Below, in pieces: positions 1-6,638 of a stretch of DNA of 12,436 bases. Location of the stretch: positions 1 to 12,436 of the forward strand of contig CAMLDJ010000154.1 in the NCBI GenBank assembly GCA_946478755.1, written 5' to 3'. Source of the stretch: an uncultured Pedobacter sp. Lineage in GTDB: Bacteria > Bacteroidota > Bacteroidia > Sphingobacteriales > Sphingobacteriaceae. Below the pieces are notes generated by a model that did no database searches, was not told the origin of the DNA, and worked only from the letters and a program-made list of their open reading frames with translations. Positions within the stretch are counted from its first letter, which is position 1, and each line of letters opens with the position of its first letter. A program made the translations under genes and the position numbers.

Positions 1-585
1 TTTTATTGGTCCGTAAGCCCAGTCCCATACATCGGTAATGCCATATTTATCGATGATCGCCGCAACTTTAATGTTTTCCGTTCCCCTGCAGTTGGTGTCA
101 AAAATGTGGCTGTTTTCCAGCAGTCCGCCCATTAAGGCCAGGTGCCCGCCGGCCGAACCACCCATGATAACGATCTTGCTGACATCAATATTCAGCTTTT
201 TTGCATTGCTGATCAGGTAGATCAGTGCACAGCGGGTATCTTCTACCGCTGCGGGTGCAGTAGCTACCCCGGTTAAGCGATAGGCAATATTGGCAACGGC
301 ATAGCCCCTTTTAAAGAAAGCGCTAAAGCCGGTCTGGGATTCCTTGTTGCCTTTGTTCCAGCCGCCACCGTGGATATTGAGGACAACCGGACTGGGGCCG
401 TTTTTTGCCGGGGGCAGGTATAGGTCTAGTTTGCCTTCCCAGTCGTTCAGTTTGGTATATACCACATTTAGCTGTTCGCTAAAGCCGGCCGGATAGCTTA
501 CTTTTTTGATGGTCTGCGCCGAATCCTGGGCAATAAGTGTCCTGCTGACCAGTAAAAGCCAGCAAATTAAGGTTATATTTTTCAT
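1..585 (-). CDS. Secreted alpha/beta-hydrolase (carbohydrate-esterase-like), C-terminus beyond window
   Basis: This open frame starts at the ATG complementary to 583-585 and runs off the left edge, giving 195 codons without a stop. The first ~20 residues form a signal peptide (hydrophobic ITLICWLLLV stretch, likely cut after LIA before QDS), so the enzyme is exported. The oxyanion-hole motif HGGGW is at about residues 72-76. The nucleophile elbow GGSAGGH, with Ser in GxSxG, is at about 141-147. The catalytic Asp and His must lie in the missing part. These marks fit the HSL/BD-FAE-like esterase group, about 270-320 residues in full. Lying downstream of PL17 and kdgF, it may remove acetyl groups from the polysaccharide (bacterial alginate is O-acetylated); that substrate is an inference. 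Any secreted carboxylesterase or short peptidase of this fold remains possible. There is a 168-bp gap to kdgF, so co-transcription is uncertain. Confidence 0.85.
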   Translation of the reverse strand, partial: MKNITLICWLLLVSRTLIAQDSAQTIKKVSYPAGFSEQLNVVYTKLNDWEGKLDLYLPPAKNGPSPVVLNIHGGGWNKGNKESQTGFSAFFKRGYAVANIAYRLTGVATAPAAVEDTRCALIYLISNAKKLNIDVSKIVIMGGSAGGHLALMGGLLENSHIFDTNCRGTENIKVAAIIDKYGITDVWDWAYGPIK

Positions 586-753
586 CACTATATATTTGAC
601 TTTTAATTGTTATGAAGCTATCATAAGCATATTTTTCACTTGCATCTATTTGTTTTTGTGTTCAAGCGCTCACAAGTTCGGTTCATTGCTGTTTGTAAGC
701 GGTATGCTTATGATGGTTTCATTGGAATATAAATTTGTTTTTTAACATCTTAT
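586..753. repeat. Intergenic spacer with a 12-bp perfect inverted repeat (620-631 / 703-714)
   Basis: The spacer lies between kdgF and the esterase gene. ATCATAAGCATA at 620-631 is exactly the reverse complement of TATGCTTATGAT at 703-714, with 71 bp between the arms. The dyad centre (667) nearly coincides with a 6-bp palindrome AGCGCT at 665-670, which is followed by CACAA. I found no Bacteroidota -33/-7 pair on the minus strand here and no GC-rich hairpin with a T-run. The repeat could be a pair of distant regulator sites or a long mRNA stem; the sequence alone does not decide. Confidence 0.5.
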
Positions 754-1107
754 TTATCTTATCAATTCGCTTTTCAGGAAATCTTCGCGGTGCGGAGAAA
801 AAACATCTATTAAAATTCCGGGTTCAATGCATACACAGCCATGCCATACATGTGGTGGCGCATAAAAACCATCACCTTTTTTGATGGTCCTTTTTTCATC
901 ACCGATGGTCATTTCAAATACACCACTCTCTACATAGGTAACCTGGGAATGACGGTGCTCGTGCAATACGCCTACAGCTGCGGCTTCGAACTTTGCTTTT
1001 ACCAGCATAATTTGTTCGTCATAACCATACATCTGCCTTTTGATCCCGTTACCCAGATCTTCCCAGGGCGTTTCTTCATCTATTTGAAATAAGTCGTTCT
1101 GTAACAT
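754..1107 (-). CDS. kdgF: KdgF-type cupin: unsaturated uronate ring-opening enzyme
   Basis: A single-domain cupin of 117 residues without a signal peptide, so cytoplasmic. KdgF converts the unsaturated 4,5-uronate monomer released by pectin or alginate lyases to the linear 4-deoxy-5-keto uronate, a step otherwise slow and spontaneous. Metal-binding residues are visible in HEHRHSQ (His49, His51, Gln55) and His89 in PPHVWHG. The C-terminal DVFSPHR motif supplies Asp101, Phe103 and Arg107. As I recall, characterised KdgF uses Asp102, Phe104 and Arg108, so spacing and identity match with a shift of one. The length matches the family (about 110). The ATG lies only 6 bp after the PL17 stop, so the two genes are almost surely co-translated. 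The context of an exolytic alginate lyase upstream fits exactly. Other small cupins exist, but the DxFxxxR tail makes KdgF the best call. Confidence 0.85.
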   Translation of the reverse strand: MLQNDLFQIDEETPWEDLGNGIKRQMYGYDEQIMLVKAKFEAAAVGVLHEHRHSQVTYVESGVFEMTIGDEKRTIKKGDGFYAPPHVWHGCVCIEPGILIDVFSPHREDFLKSELIR

Positions 1108-1113
1108 GACGGA

Positions 1114-3249
1114 TTAATTAAGTTTTATAAAATTTTCTTTGTTCTTATAGTTGATCTGATAAGTATAAGGTTTGCCTTTCACTTTAAAGGAAAGGGTAAC
1201 CTGATCTTTATCGCTGCTGCTGATCTTTAAATCGCTAACGGCAGTGGCAGCACCTGTAGTGGTTTCGCTCACCGTATTGGTACGGCCGTGAGTTTCGACG
1301 ATGTTGAAAAACACCTGATTTTGGCTCTTTGCTGTCGAGAGCATGATGGCTTTGCTCTCTACCAGGTTCATGTCGGCATCATTTGCACCGAGGCTCAGCA
1401 TTTTTAAGTTCAGATCCGCATCTGTTGAAAAGTGGACCGTATAAAAGCGTTTGTTGTTTAATATGGTCAGGTAGCCGGTTTTTGATGGAACAGCCTGCTC
1501 TGCATTGAGCCAGATGTGCTGGTAGCCATCTTTATCCCCAAGTGGTTTAAGCTGATGCGTAAAGGCGCTGATCTTTTCAGAAACGTCTACAATATGGCCT
1601 TTGTACCAAAAAGGAAGATCATATTGGTGTGATTTATCGGAAAGTACCTGAAATACATCTATCAGCAGCGGTTTTTTTAGTTCATCCACTTTAAGCAGTG
1701 CAGATGTTCTGATCATCTGCACATCAGGATAGGCTTTGCGTTCAGCAGCACTAACTACCTGCAGGTTTTTATCCTTGCCAAAATACAGCACTTCAGGGTA
1801 ATTTTGTTGTGCAGCATCGGAATTGCCTTTGTAATGCGAGGTTTGATCCACTACTAAAGTATTATGTGCTACGGTTTGTTTGGCCCAGGATTTATTTTCA
1901 GGCAGATAATCGCCACCTTTTTTTGATTCGATATTGATGAACCTTGCAGACCCGTAATCCGGGAATACTTCGACACCATTGTCGTAATACAGCAAGTTAA
2001 GCCGATCGAAATGGCCATGTCCCATCCCTTGCGAGGCGGCTTTTAATAACAGGGCCTGTTGATCGGTATTGCTGCCATAACGCAAGATACCGAGGCCACC
2101 TTCATTGCCTTTTGCCCCGTCTTTGATGAGCTGCGACTGGTAGGCAAAAGGTTTCGCCTTACCGGCCTGCAGATCGGCCGCCACCTGAAGTCCGGCGTCC
2201 GATACGACGACTTCATCCTGTTTTTCTGCAATATCCAGTAAGTCTGGAGCGGCTTTGATATCTGCATAGGCAATATCGACCCCATACACCAGTTCGGCAG
2301 TTTCGTAGGTTTTACTTTTTATGGCATCGTTGATCGGAAAAAATGTCCCATCAGTATAGGTAAGCTGCAAAGAGGTATTGATGGCTTTCGCCAGCAGCTG
2401 GTTGCGGTATTCAAAAATCTTTAGCTTGGGTTGGAAATTGTTGATGGCCTTTGCAAAAATGATAAAAGGAAGTAAAGCATATCTTTGATAATAAGGTCCT
2501 TCTGTATAATAGCCATCTGGCGAAAACAATTGATCTATTTGTGCAAGATACCCGGTTTTTCCATCCTTTGCTGATCCCTTTATAGCCATCTCCACATATT
2601 CCGGTTTGTTGAGTACATAACCGGTCATCCCTACGGCTGCAATATCCCAGGTGCCATGGTTGTGGATCTTATCAAAGGTTTCCTTACAATCTACAGTGAA
2701 GAATTTAAGAATCGGCTCAAACAGCCCATTATTGATGATTTCTCTGTTTTTTGGAGAGATAGCATCGTAAACCATGTCATAACCCTGTATGGTGTATACC
2801 TGCCATACAAAGTCGTTGAGGCTTTGCCAGAAGATTTTCCCAGCCTGGTGGTTTTCTTTCCTTTTAGGGTGCAGGGGCCATTTGCTGTAATCTGCAGCAT
2901 ATTTCAAAAGGATGTTTTCTACGTAGGTTGCGTATTTCTGATCTCCTGAGATCTGGTAAGCAATGCCGCAGTTTAAAATATTGGTATAGTTTTTTTTATG
3001 TTGTTCGTGTGTGGCACCGCCGCCGGCATCTTTTGGTGTCGGTACGTTAATGGGTTCCGTTAAAGCTTTATCTGCGTCAGCCTTTACTTTTAGCCAGGAT
3101 TTTTTGAGCAGCGGGTAAGTTGTCGTTCCTTTTCTTACGGCTTCAATATTTTTTTTGCTGAGCATAATACCAGGATGTTCCTGTGCCAGGAGAGGCGAGG
3201 TAAACATCAGGCAAAACATAGCCATTACCAACTTTTTTAAGTAGTTCAT
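1114..3249 (-). CDS. PL17-family oligoalginate lyase (exo-acting, heparinase II/III-like C-terminal domain)
   Basis: A 711-residue protein with a type I signal peptide (likely cut after SPLLA, before QEHP), so periplasmic or outer-membrane exposed. PL17 enzymes cleave alginate oligosaccharides by beta-elimination into unsaturated monomers. An N-terminal alpha/alpha-barrel covers about residues 25-370. It carries the HNHGTW motif (Asn197, His198) and EGPYYQRYA (Tyr254), equivalent to Asn201, His202 and Tyr258 as I recall for Alg17c of Saccharophagus. The heparinase II/III-like beta-sheet domain starts near 385. It has GMGHGHFD (His411, His413) and DYGSARF (Arg436), likely the second catalytic and substrate-binding set, and AHNTLVVD at about 461-468. 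The length (about 700-740 usual) is complete. It follows gntR by 36 bp with no promoter that I can see, so probably shares its transcript. Alginate is the main known substrate; other uronic-acid polymers are less likely. Confidence 0.88.
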   Translation of the reverse strand: MNYLKKLVMAMFCLMFTSPLLAQEHPGIMLSKKNIEAVRKGTTTYPLLKKSWLKVKADADKALTEPINVPTPKDAGGGATHEQHKKNYTNILNCGIAYQISGDQKYATYVENILLKYAADYSKWPLHPKRKENHQAGKIFWQSLNDFVWQVYTIQGYDMVYDAISPKNREIINNGLFEPILKFFTVDCKETFDKIHNHGTWDIAAVGMTGYVLNKPEYVEMAIKGSAKDGKTGYLAQIDQLFSPDGYYTEGPYYQRYALLPFIIFAKAINNFQPKLKIFEYRNQLLAKAINTSLQLTYTDGTFFPINDAIKSKTYETAELVYGVDIAYADIKAAPDLLDIAEKQDEVVVSDAGLQVAADLQAGKAKPFAYQSQLIKDGAKGNEGGLGILRYGSNTDQQALLLKAASQGMGHGHFDRLNLLYYDNGVEVFPDYGSARFINIESKKGGDYLPENKSWAKQTVAHNTLVVDQTSHYKGNSDAAQQNYPEVLYFGKDKNLQVVSAAERKAYPDVQMIRTSALLKVDELKKPLLIDVFQVLSDKSHQYDLPFWYKGHIVDVSEKISAFTHQLKPLGDKDGYQHIWLNAEQAVPSKTGYLTILNNKRFYTVHFSTDADLNLKMLSLGANDADMNLVESKAIMLSTAKSQNQVFFNIVETHGRTNTVSETTTGAATAVSDLKISSSDKDQVTLSFKVKGKPYTYQINYKNKENFIKLN

Positions 3250-3285
3250 ATGTATTTTTGAAGAAAGGATTGGGTTTGTGCTTAG

Positions 3286-4023
3286 TTATTTTTCATTGAG
3301 TATGTTTTGTGCAGAAAATCCCGCCTTGCTGATCTGGAACATATCGTTCAGATGGGCCGCCACAGCATTTTCAGCCGCATCTATATCCTGGTTTTCAATT
3401 GCGCTCAGTATCTTTCTGTGCTCGGCAATGGCCAACTTGCCACGGTTATCGCCACAGATCCTGCTTTCTACGATGCTCTTAATTAGATCCGGAATTAGAA
3501 TCAGGATCATCGATTCAATGACCGAATTTTTGGTGGCTCGGGCTATTGCAATATGAAAAAGCATGTCTTCCTCAATTGCATCCTGATTGTTATTGATCTT
3601 GTTCTCATAATCGATCATCGCCTCTTTTAATTTTATCAGGTCCTGTTCATTTCGTCTTTCTGCCGCTAGTTTTACGGCATCAAGCTCCAGGTAATACCTC
3701 GCTTCTAAAAGTGCATTGAAATCTTCCTTGTTAAACTTGATGATATCGGTTATGATGTTATCTAACACTTTTATACTTAAACCAGAAACATAGGTTCCAC
3801 TTTGCGGGTTGGTTCTGAGCAGACCATAAAATTCCAATTTTAAAATGGCTTCGCGGACATAGCTGCGGCCAACACCGAACTTTTCTGCCAGTATTCTTTC
3901 CGCAGGGAGTCTGTCGCCAGGTTGCAATTGTCCACTTGTAATGAGCTGTTTAAGTTGGCCGATGATCTTGTCAACCGGAGATTCCACCTCAATAGATTTG
4001 ATCGTTTCTATAAATGATTTCAT
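3286..4023 (-). CDS. FadR-subfamily GntR transcriptional regulator (FCD domain), AusR-like
   Basis: This 245-residue regulator has an N-terminal winged helix at about residues 17-80, with RLPAERILAEKFGVGRSYVREA as the recognition region and SGTYV in the wing. The all-helical FCD effector domain covers about 100-230. A metal site is visible as Asp153 and His157 (EEDMLFH), His202 (AEHRK) and His224 (AAHL), typical of FCD proteins that bind small carboxylates. In Bacteroidota alginate operons a GntR regulator (AusR in Zobellia, as I recall) represses the genes and responds to KDG, so a uronate-derived effector is likely here; this is inference from family and context. Its promoter is overlaid by a large palindromic operator immediately upstream, arguing for autoregulation. 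PL17 and kdgF follow on the same strand at short spacing, so the regulator probably controls its own operon. Confidence 0.9.
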   Translation of the reverse strand: MKSFIETIKSIEVESPVDKIIGQLKQLITSGQLQPGDRLPAERILAEKFGVGRSYVREAILKLEFYGLLRTNPQSGTYVSGLSIKVLDNIITDIIKFNKEDFNALLEARYYLELDAVKLAAERRNEQDLIKLKEAMIDYENKINNNQDAIEEDMLFHIAIARATKNSVIESMILILIPDLIKSIVESRICGDNRGKLAIAEHRKILSAIENQDIDAAENAVAAHLNDMFQISKAGFSAQNILNEK

Positions 4024-4026
4024 ACA

Positions 4027-4065
4027 CTATATTTGGTTTACCAATTATTGGTTAACCAAATATAG
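4027..4065. promoter_or_regulatory. 39-bp palindrome: tandem GntR/FadR-type operators
   Basis: The whole stretch is symmetrical about base 4046 with a single mismatch pair (4039/4053). The outer arms are 12-bp perfect repeats, CTATATTTGGTT (4027-4038) and AACCAAATATAG (4054-4065). Within it are two operator-like units 15 bp apart, TTGGTTTACCAA (4033-4044, one mismatch) and TTGGTTAACCAA (4048-4059, perfect). The GGTnnACC core resembles FadR-subfamily sites. It starts 4 bp upstream of the gntR start codon and covers the -7 box of its promoter, so binding should block transcription of gntR-PL17-kdgF. The identity of the binding protein is inferred from adjacency. Confidence 0.8.
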
Positions 4066-4087
4066 AGAATAAAATAAGCATTCCAAA
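4057..4087 (-). promoter_or_regulatory. Bacteroidota-type promoter of the gntR-PL17-kdgF operon
   Basis: Reading on the minus strand, TTTG (4087-4084) is followed after exactly 19 bp by TATATTTG (4064-4057). This matches the Bacteroidota primary sigma consensus TTTG / TAnnTTTG with no mismatch. The expected start point falls within the palindromic operator, about 25-30 bp before the gntR ATG. The -33 box sits only a few bases after the stop of the upstream reductase gene, so gntR has its own promoter rather than depending on read-through. Confidence 0.75.
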
Positions 4088-4090
4088 TTT

Positions 4091-5074
4091 TTACATGTTT
4101 TTTAACTGCTGCCAGATCTCTTCATTTACAGGAATCCCATTTCTTTCATTCTCGATGCGGGTTTTCAATGTGCGTTCTCCCGGATAGGTTACCTTTCCAC
4201 CAGCTTCGGCAGGGGTACTGTTTTTTGTGTAGGCAAGGATTTCTTCAATCAGAGCAGCATGCATATCAGGTTGATGGAGGCATATAAAGCATTGTGAAAC
4301 CCCGGTTTCATATTCGTCTGCTGATATCTTTTGTGTTGAACGGCCACCACTGAGTGCGACCACCAACAGGTCCAGAACCAGTGAAAGTCCCGATCCTTTC
4401 CAAAAGCCGATCGGCAGGGCCAGTTTGGTTTTTCTGATCACGGCAGGATCTGTGCTTAAGTTTCCCTGTTCATCATAGCCTCCGGGGAAGGGAAGTGGCG
4501 CATTTTTTAATTCATATTCCTGCATTTTCCCATAAGAAAATTGAGACATCGCCATGTCGAGCACCACATGTCCTTCGGGGCGGGGGACAGCAATAACCAG
4601 CGGATTATTACCTAAAACAGGGTCCTTTCCTTCCCAGGCGGGCATATTAGCTGTTGCATTTGTAAAACAAATGCCGATACAGCCGGCTTCTGCTGCCTGC
4701 CAGCCATAAGTTCCTCCGCGCATCCAATGATTGGTATTTCTGATTGCTACACAGCCGATACCGTTAGCTTTTGCCAATGCTATCGCGCGGTCCATGCAAT
4801 GGCTGGCATTGAACACCCCGGGTGCCTGGTTCCCTTCCCAGCGTTCTAAGGAGCCGGTTTTTTCCAGTAACTCCGGCAGGGCACTAGGACGTACCAGGCC
4901 ATTTTTTATATGCTCCACAAAAACCGGGAACCGGTTTAATCCGTGTGAGTATACACCATCCCTGCTATTGGCTGCGAAAATTGTGGAACAGGTACCAGCC
5001 ATTTCATTTGAAAAAGACAATTTTAAAAGTACTCTGTTAAATTCTTCCTGCAGTTCTTTGAATGGTATGCGCAT
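4091..5074 (-). CDS. dlgD: YiaK/DlgD-like 2,3-diketo-L-gulonate reductase (Ldh2/MDH2 family NAD(P)-dependent oxidoreductase)
   Basis: A cytoplasmic enzyme of 327 residues, close to the 332 of E. coli YiaK, which reduces 2,3-diketo-L-gulonate to 3-keto-L-gulonate with NADH. The family's marks are present: GVYSHGLNRFP, with the predicted catalytic His44 at the same number as in YiaK; NHWMRGGTYGWQAAE at about 115-129; the nucleotide-binding region around GNNPLVIAVP; and FWKGSGLSLVLD at about 224-235. Resemblance to YiaK as I remember it is strong over the full length, not just in motifs. No ulaD/yiaQRS-type partner genes are visible here. The real substrate may therefore be a keto acid from unsaturated uronates, such as the product of KduI or KdgF, replacing KduD or DehR. 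That is inference; lactate, malate or ureidoglycolate activity is known for other members. The gene has its own candidate promoter and is divergent from the MFS gene. Confidence 0.82.
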   Translation of the reverse strand: MRIPFKELQEEFNRVLLKLSFSNEMAGTCSTIFAANSRDGVYSHGLNRFPVFVEHIKNGLVRPSALPELLEKTGSLERWEGNQAPGVFNASHCMDRAIALAKANGIGCVAIRNTNHWMRGGTYGWQAAEAGCIGICFTNATANMPAWEGKDPVLGNNPLVIAVPRPEGHVVLDMAMSQFSYGKMQEYELKNAPLPFPGGYDEQGNLSTDPAVIRKTKLALPIGFWKGSGLSLVLDLLVVALSGGRSTQKISADEYETGVSQCFICLHQPDMHAALIEEILAYTKNSTPAEAGGKVTYPGERTLKTRIENERNGIPVNEEIWQQLKNM

Positions 5075-5334
5075 AAGGTTGGGTGTTTAGGTTCAAATAT
5101 AACCAATACTCAGCTAAACGTAAACCATGCAGCAGCTTTGACAGGATTTTGAATACAGTAGCTATTCGCGGTATCGCATTATTCTTTTGAAGAGTTACCG
5201 GACCAGTTTTAGAAGCACTCCAATCCATTTATGATTTGGCTATTAAAGAATAATTTTAAAATGATCCTATAGTTATATATAAAAATAAATATGTTATTAT
5301 TGCAGTGTAGACCAAACCAAATCTTAAACATTAA
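5075..5334. other. 260-bp divergent intergenic region between the reductase and MFS genes
   Basis: This is the longest non-coding stretch in the window. The left end holds the reductase promoter. The right end, before the MFS start, is AT-rich and contains AAACCAAAT (5314-5322), the inverse of ATTTGGTTT in the gntR operator, 12 bp before the MFS ATG. I could not find a convincing -33/-7 pair for the MFS gene; the best candidates each carry mismatches. Nothing recognisable lies between about 5128 and 5230: no RNA gene, no hairpin with a T-run, and no believable small coding frame. Confidence 0.5.
5094..5124 (-). promoter_or_regulatory. Candidate promoter of the YiaK-like reductase gene, with operator-like half-sites
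   Basis: On the minus strand TTTA (5124-5121) is followed after 19 bp by TATATTTG (5101-5094). The -7 box is perfect and the -33 box has one mismatch. The leader would be short, about 10-15 nt before the ATG at 5074. Two 8-mers shared with the gntR operator overlap it: TGGTTTAC (5127-5120) and TATTGGTT (5108-5101), in the same order as at gntR but 20 rather than 12 bp apart. Confidence 0.45.
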
Positions 5335-6630
5335 ATGACCGAACTCACCAAAGAGAAAAACCCTGTAGCACACACCGATGAAAAAAACGCTGTAGCTTAT
5401 ACCAAAGAGAAGGGCGCTGCAGCCCTTTTGTTTAGCGCCCCTGTAATCGTGGCCTCACTGGGTTATTTTGTAGATATTTATGATCTTTTACTTTTCGGTA
5501 TTGTCCGCATACCCAGTCTGACTGAACTGGGACTTGATGAAAGGGCGGTATCTATTGAAGGTGCCAGCATTTTAAACTGGCAGATGACCGGATTGCTGCT
5601 CGGAGGCATCCTCTGGGGAGTGCTCGGTGATAAAAAAGGGCGTCTTTCTGTGCTTTTCGGCTCCATCATCACCTATTCTATAGCAAACTTTGCCTGCGGT
5701 TTTGTACATGATATAACTGTGTATAAGGCCTTACGCTTTGTAGCCGGTATCGGCCTTGCCGGAGAATTGGGGGCGGGAATTACATTAGTTTCTGAGAGTC
5801 TGCCTAAAAGGTTAAGGGCAATCGGAACTTCAGTAGTAGCTGGTGTAGGTTTGTTGGGTGCAGTAGTGGGATACTTTACCGTTGAATTATTTAGCTGGAG
5901 AAACGCTTATTTCATAGGCGGAGGCATGGGGATTTTGCTGCTTCTTTTAAGAATAGGGGTGTTTGAATCCGGAATGTTTCATGCCATGAAGGAAAAACAT
6001 CATGTAGCTAAAGGTAATTTCCTGTCTTTCTTCACGAAGAAAAGCAGGCTCATATTGTACCTGAAGTGTATCGGTATTGGTTTGCCAACCTGGTATGTAA
6101 TAGGTATTCTGGCTACCTTCAGCAACGAATTTGGTAAAGCCTTAGGTATTGGTGAAGCCATAAAGCCTGGTTTGGCGGTCATGTGGTGTTATGTTGGGCT
6201 TGCCGCTGGCGACCTCGTGAGCGGCCTGGTAAGTTACTGGCTTGAATCACGGAAACGTGCGGTAACTTACCTGATGATATTTACTGCAATTGGTGCCGTT
6301 ATCTATTTGTATGGTGGAATAAAAACAGCTACAGGTTTATATGCCATGTGTCTCTGGATAGGTTTTGGTATCGGTTACTGGGCAATGTTTGTCACCATAG
6401 GTGCCGAGCAGTTTGGTACAAATGTAAGAGCTACTGCTGCGACTACCATCCCTAATATGGTTCGGGGTACGGTTGTATTAATGACCACCATATATAGTAC
6501 CTTAAAACCTCATGTATTTGAACTGCATGCTGCAGGAATATTGGGACTGCTTTGTTTTGGTATAGGTTTCTATTGTATCAGAACCATTCCCGAGACCCAC
6601 CATAAAGACCTCGATTTTGTGGAGGATTAA
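5335..6630 (+). CDS. MFS transporter, likely organic-acid/uronate:H+ symporter
   Basis: A 431-residue inner-membrane carrier with about 12 hydrophobic segments. FVDIYDLLLF (about 45-54) sits in TM1 with two Asp residues, as in metabolite:H+ symporters. Motif A is visible as GVLGDKKGR (95-103) and the TM4 motif as RFVAGIGLAGELGAG (134-148), followed by SESLPKRLRA. It resembles the aromatic-acid/sialate-type H+ symporter group more than sugar porters. Divergent from the reductase and convergent with lutC, it likely brings in a uronate-derived acid or a short hydroxy acid such as lactate; neither can be chosen from sequence. An oddity is the hydrophilic N-terminal extension (residues 5-31), made of three imperfect 9-residue repeats of the form T-K/D-E-K-N-x-V-A. 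The ATG at 5335 follows an A-rich leader. A later start is possible but would cut into the repeats. Confidence 0.85.
   Translation: MTELTKEKNPVAHTDEKNAVAYTKEKGAAALLFSAPVIVASLGYFVDIYDLLLFGIVRIPSLTELGLDERAVSIEGASILNWQMTGLLLGGILWGVLGDKKGRLSVLFGSIITYSIANFACGFVHDITVYKALRFVAGIGLAGELGAGITLVSESLPKRLRAIGTSVVAGVGLLGAVVGYFTVELFSWRNAYFIGGGMGILLLLLRIGVFESGMFHAMKEKHHVAKGNFLSFFTKKSRLILYLKCIGIGLPTWYVIGILATFSNEFGKALGIGEAIKPGLAVMWCYVGLAAGDLVSGLVSYWLESRKRAVTYLMIFTAIGAVIYLYGGIKTATGLYAMCLWIGFGIGYWAMFVTIGAEQFGTNVRATAATTIPNMVRGTVVLMTTIYSTLKPHVFELHAAGILGLLCFGIGFYCIRTIPETHHKDLDFVED
5347..5427 (+). repeat. Three 27-bp tandem repeats at the start of the MFS gene
   Basis: Codons 5-31 of the transporter read TKEKNPVAH, TDEKNAVAY, TKEKGAAAL: three in-frame imperfect copies of a 9-residue unit. 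Base identity is clear at ACC, the GAG/GAA-AAA pairs and the GTA/GCA codons. The units precede the first membrane helix and are strongly charged. They look like a local duplication that produced a cytoplasmic tail. Confidence 0.7.
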
Positions 6631-6638
6631 ATTAATCC
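6624..6638. other. 15-bp palindrome spanning the convergent MFS and lutC stop codons
   Basis: GGATTAA and TTAATCC flank a single central A at 6631, so the two convergent genes stop inside one perfect palindrome with one base between their TAA codons. The stem is AT-rich and lacks a T-run, so it is a doubtful terminator. No other intergenic space exists here for either transcript to end. Confidence 0.6.

Noticed and set aside
591..598. TATATTTG -7 box on the plus strand
   Set aside because: No TTTG 19-21 bp upstream and no plus-strand gene follows; it lies at the start of a minus-strand gene.
506..745. 79-codon plus-strand hydrophobic frame
   Set aside because: It overlaps the start of the esterase and the AT-rich spacer; its hydrophobicity reflects T-rich DNA, and no promoter or start signal supports it.
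4028..4035. Plus-strand TATATTTG within the gntR operator
   Set aside because: It exists only because of the palindrome; no -33 box precedes it and no plus-strand gene lies nearby.
5037..5228. 63-codon minus-strand frame upstream of the reductase
   Set aside because: It overlaps the reductase start in another frame, covers the promoter region and shows no recognisable domain.
5228..5302. Possible MFS promoters (TTTA-N19-TAATTTTA, or TATTATTG as -7)
   Set aside because: Each carries mismatches in both boxes or lacks a -33 box; in such AT-rich DNA they are not distinguishable from chance.
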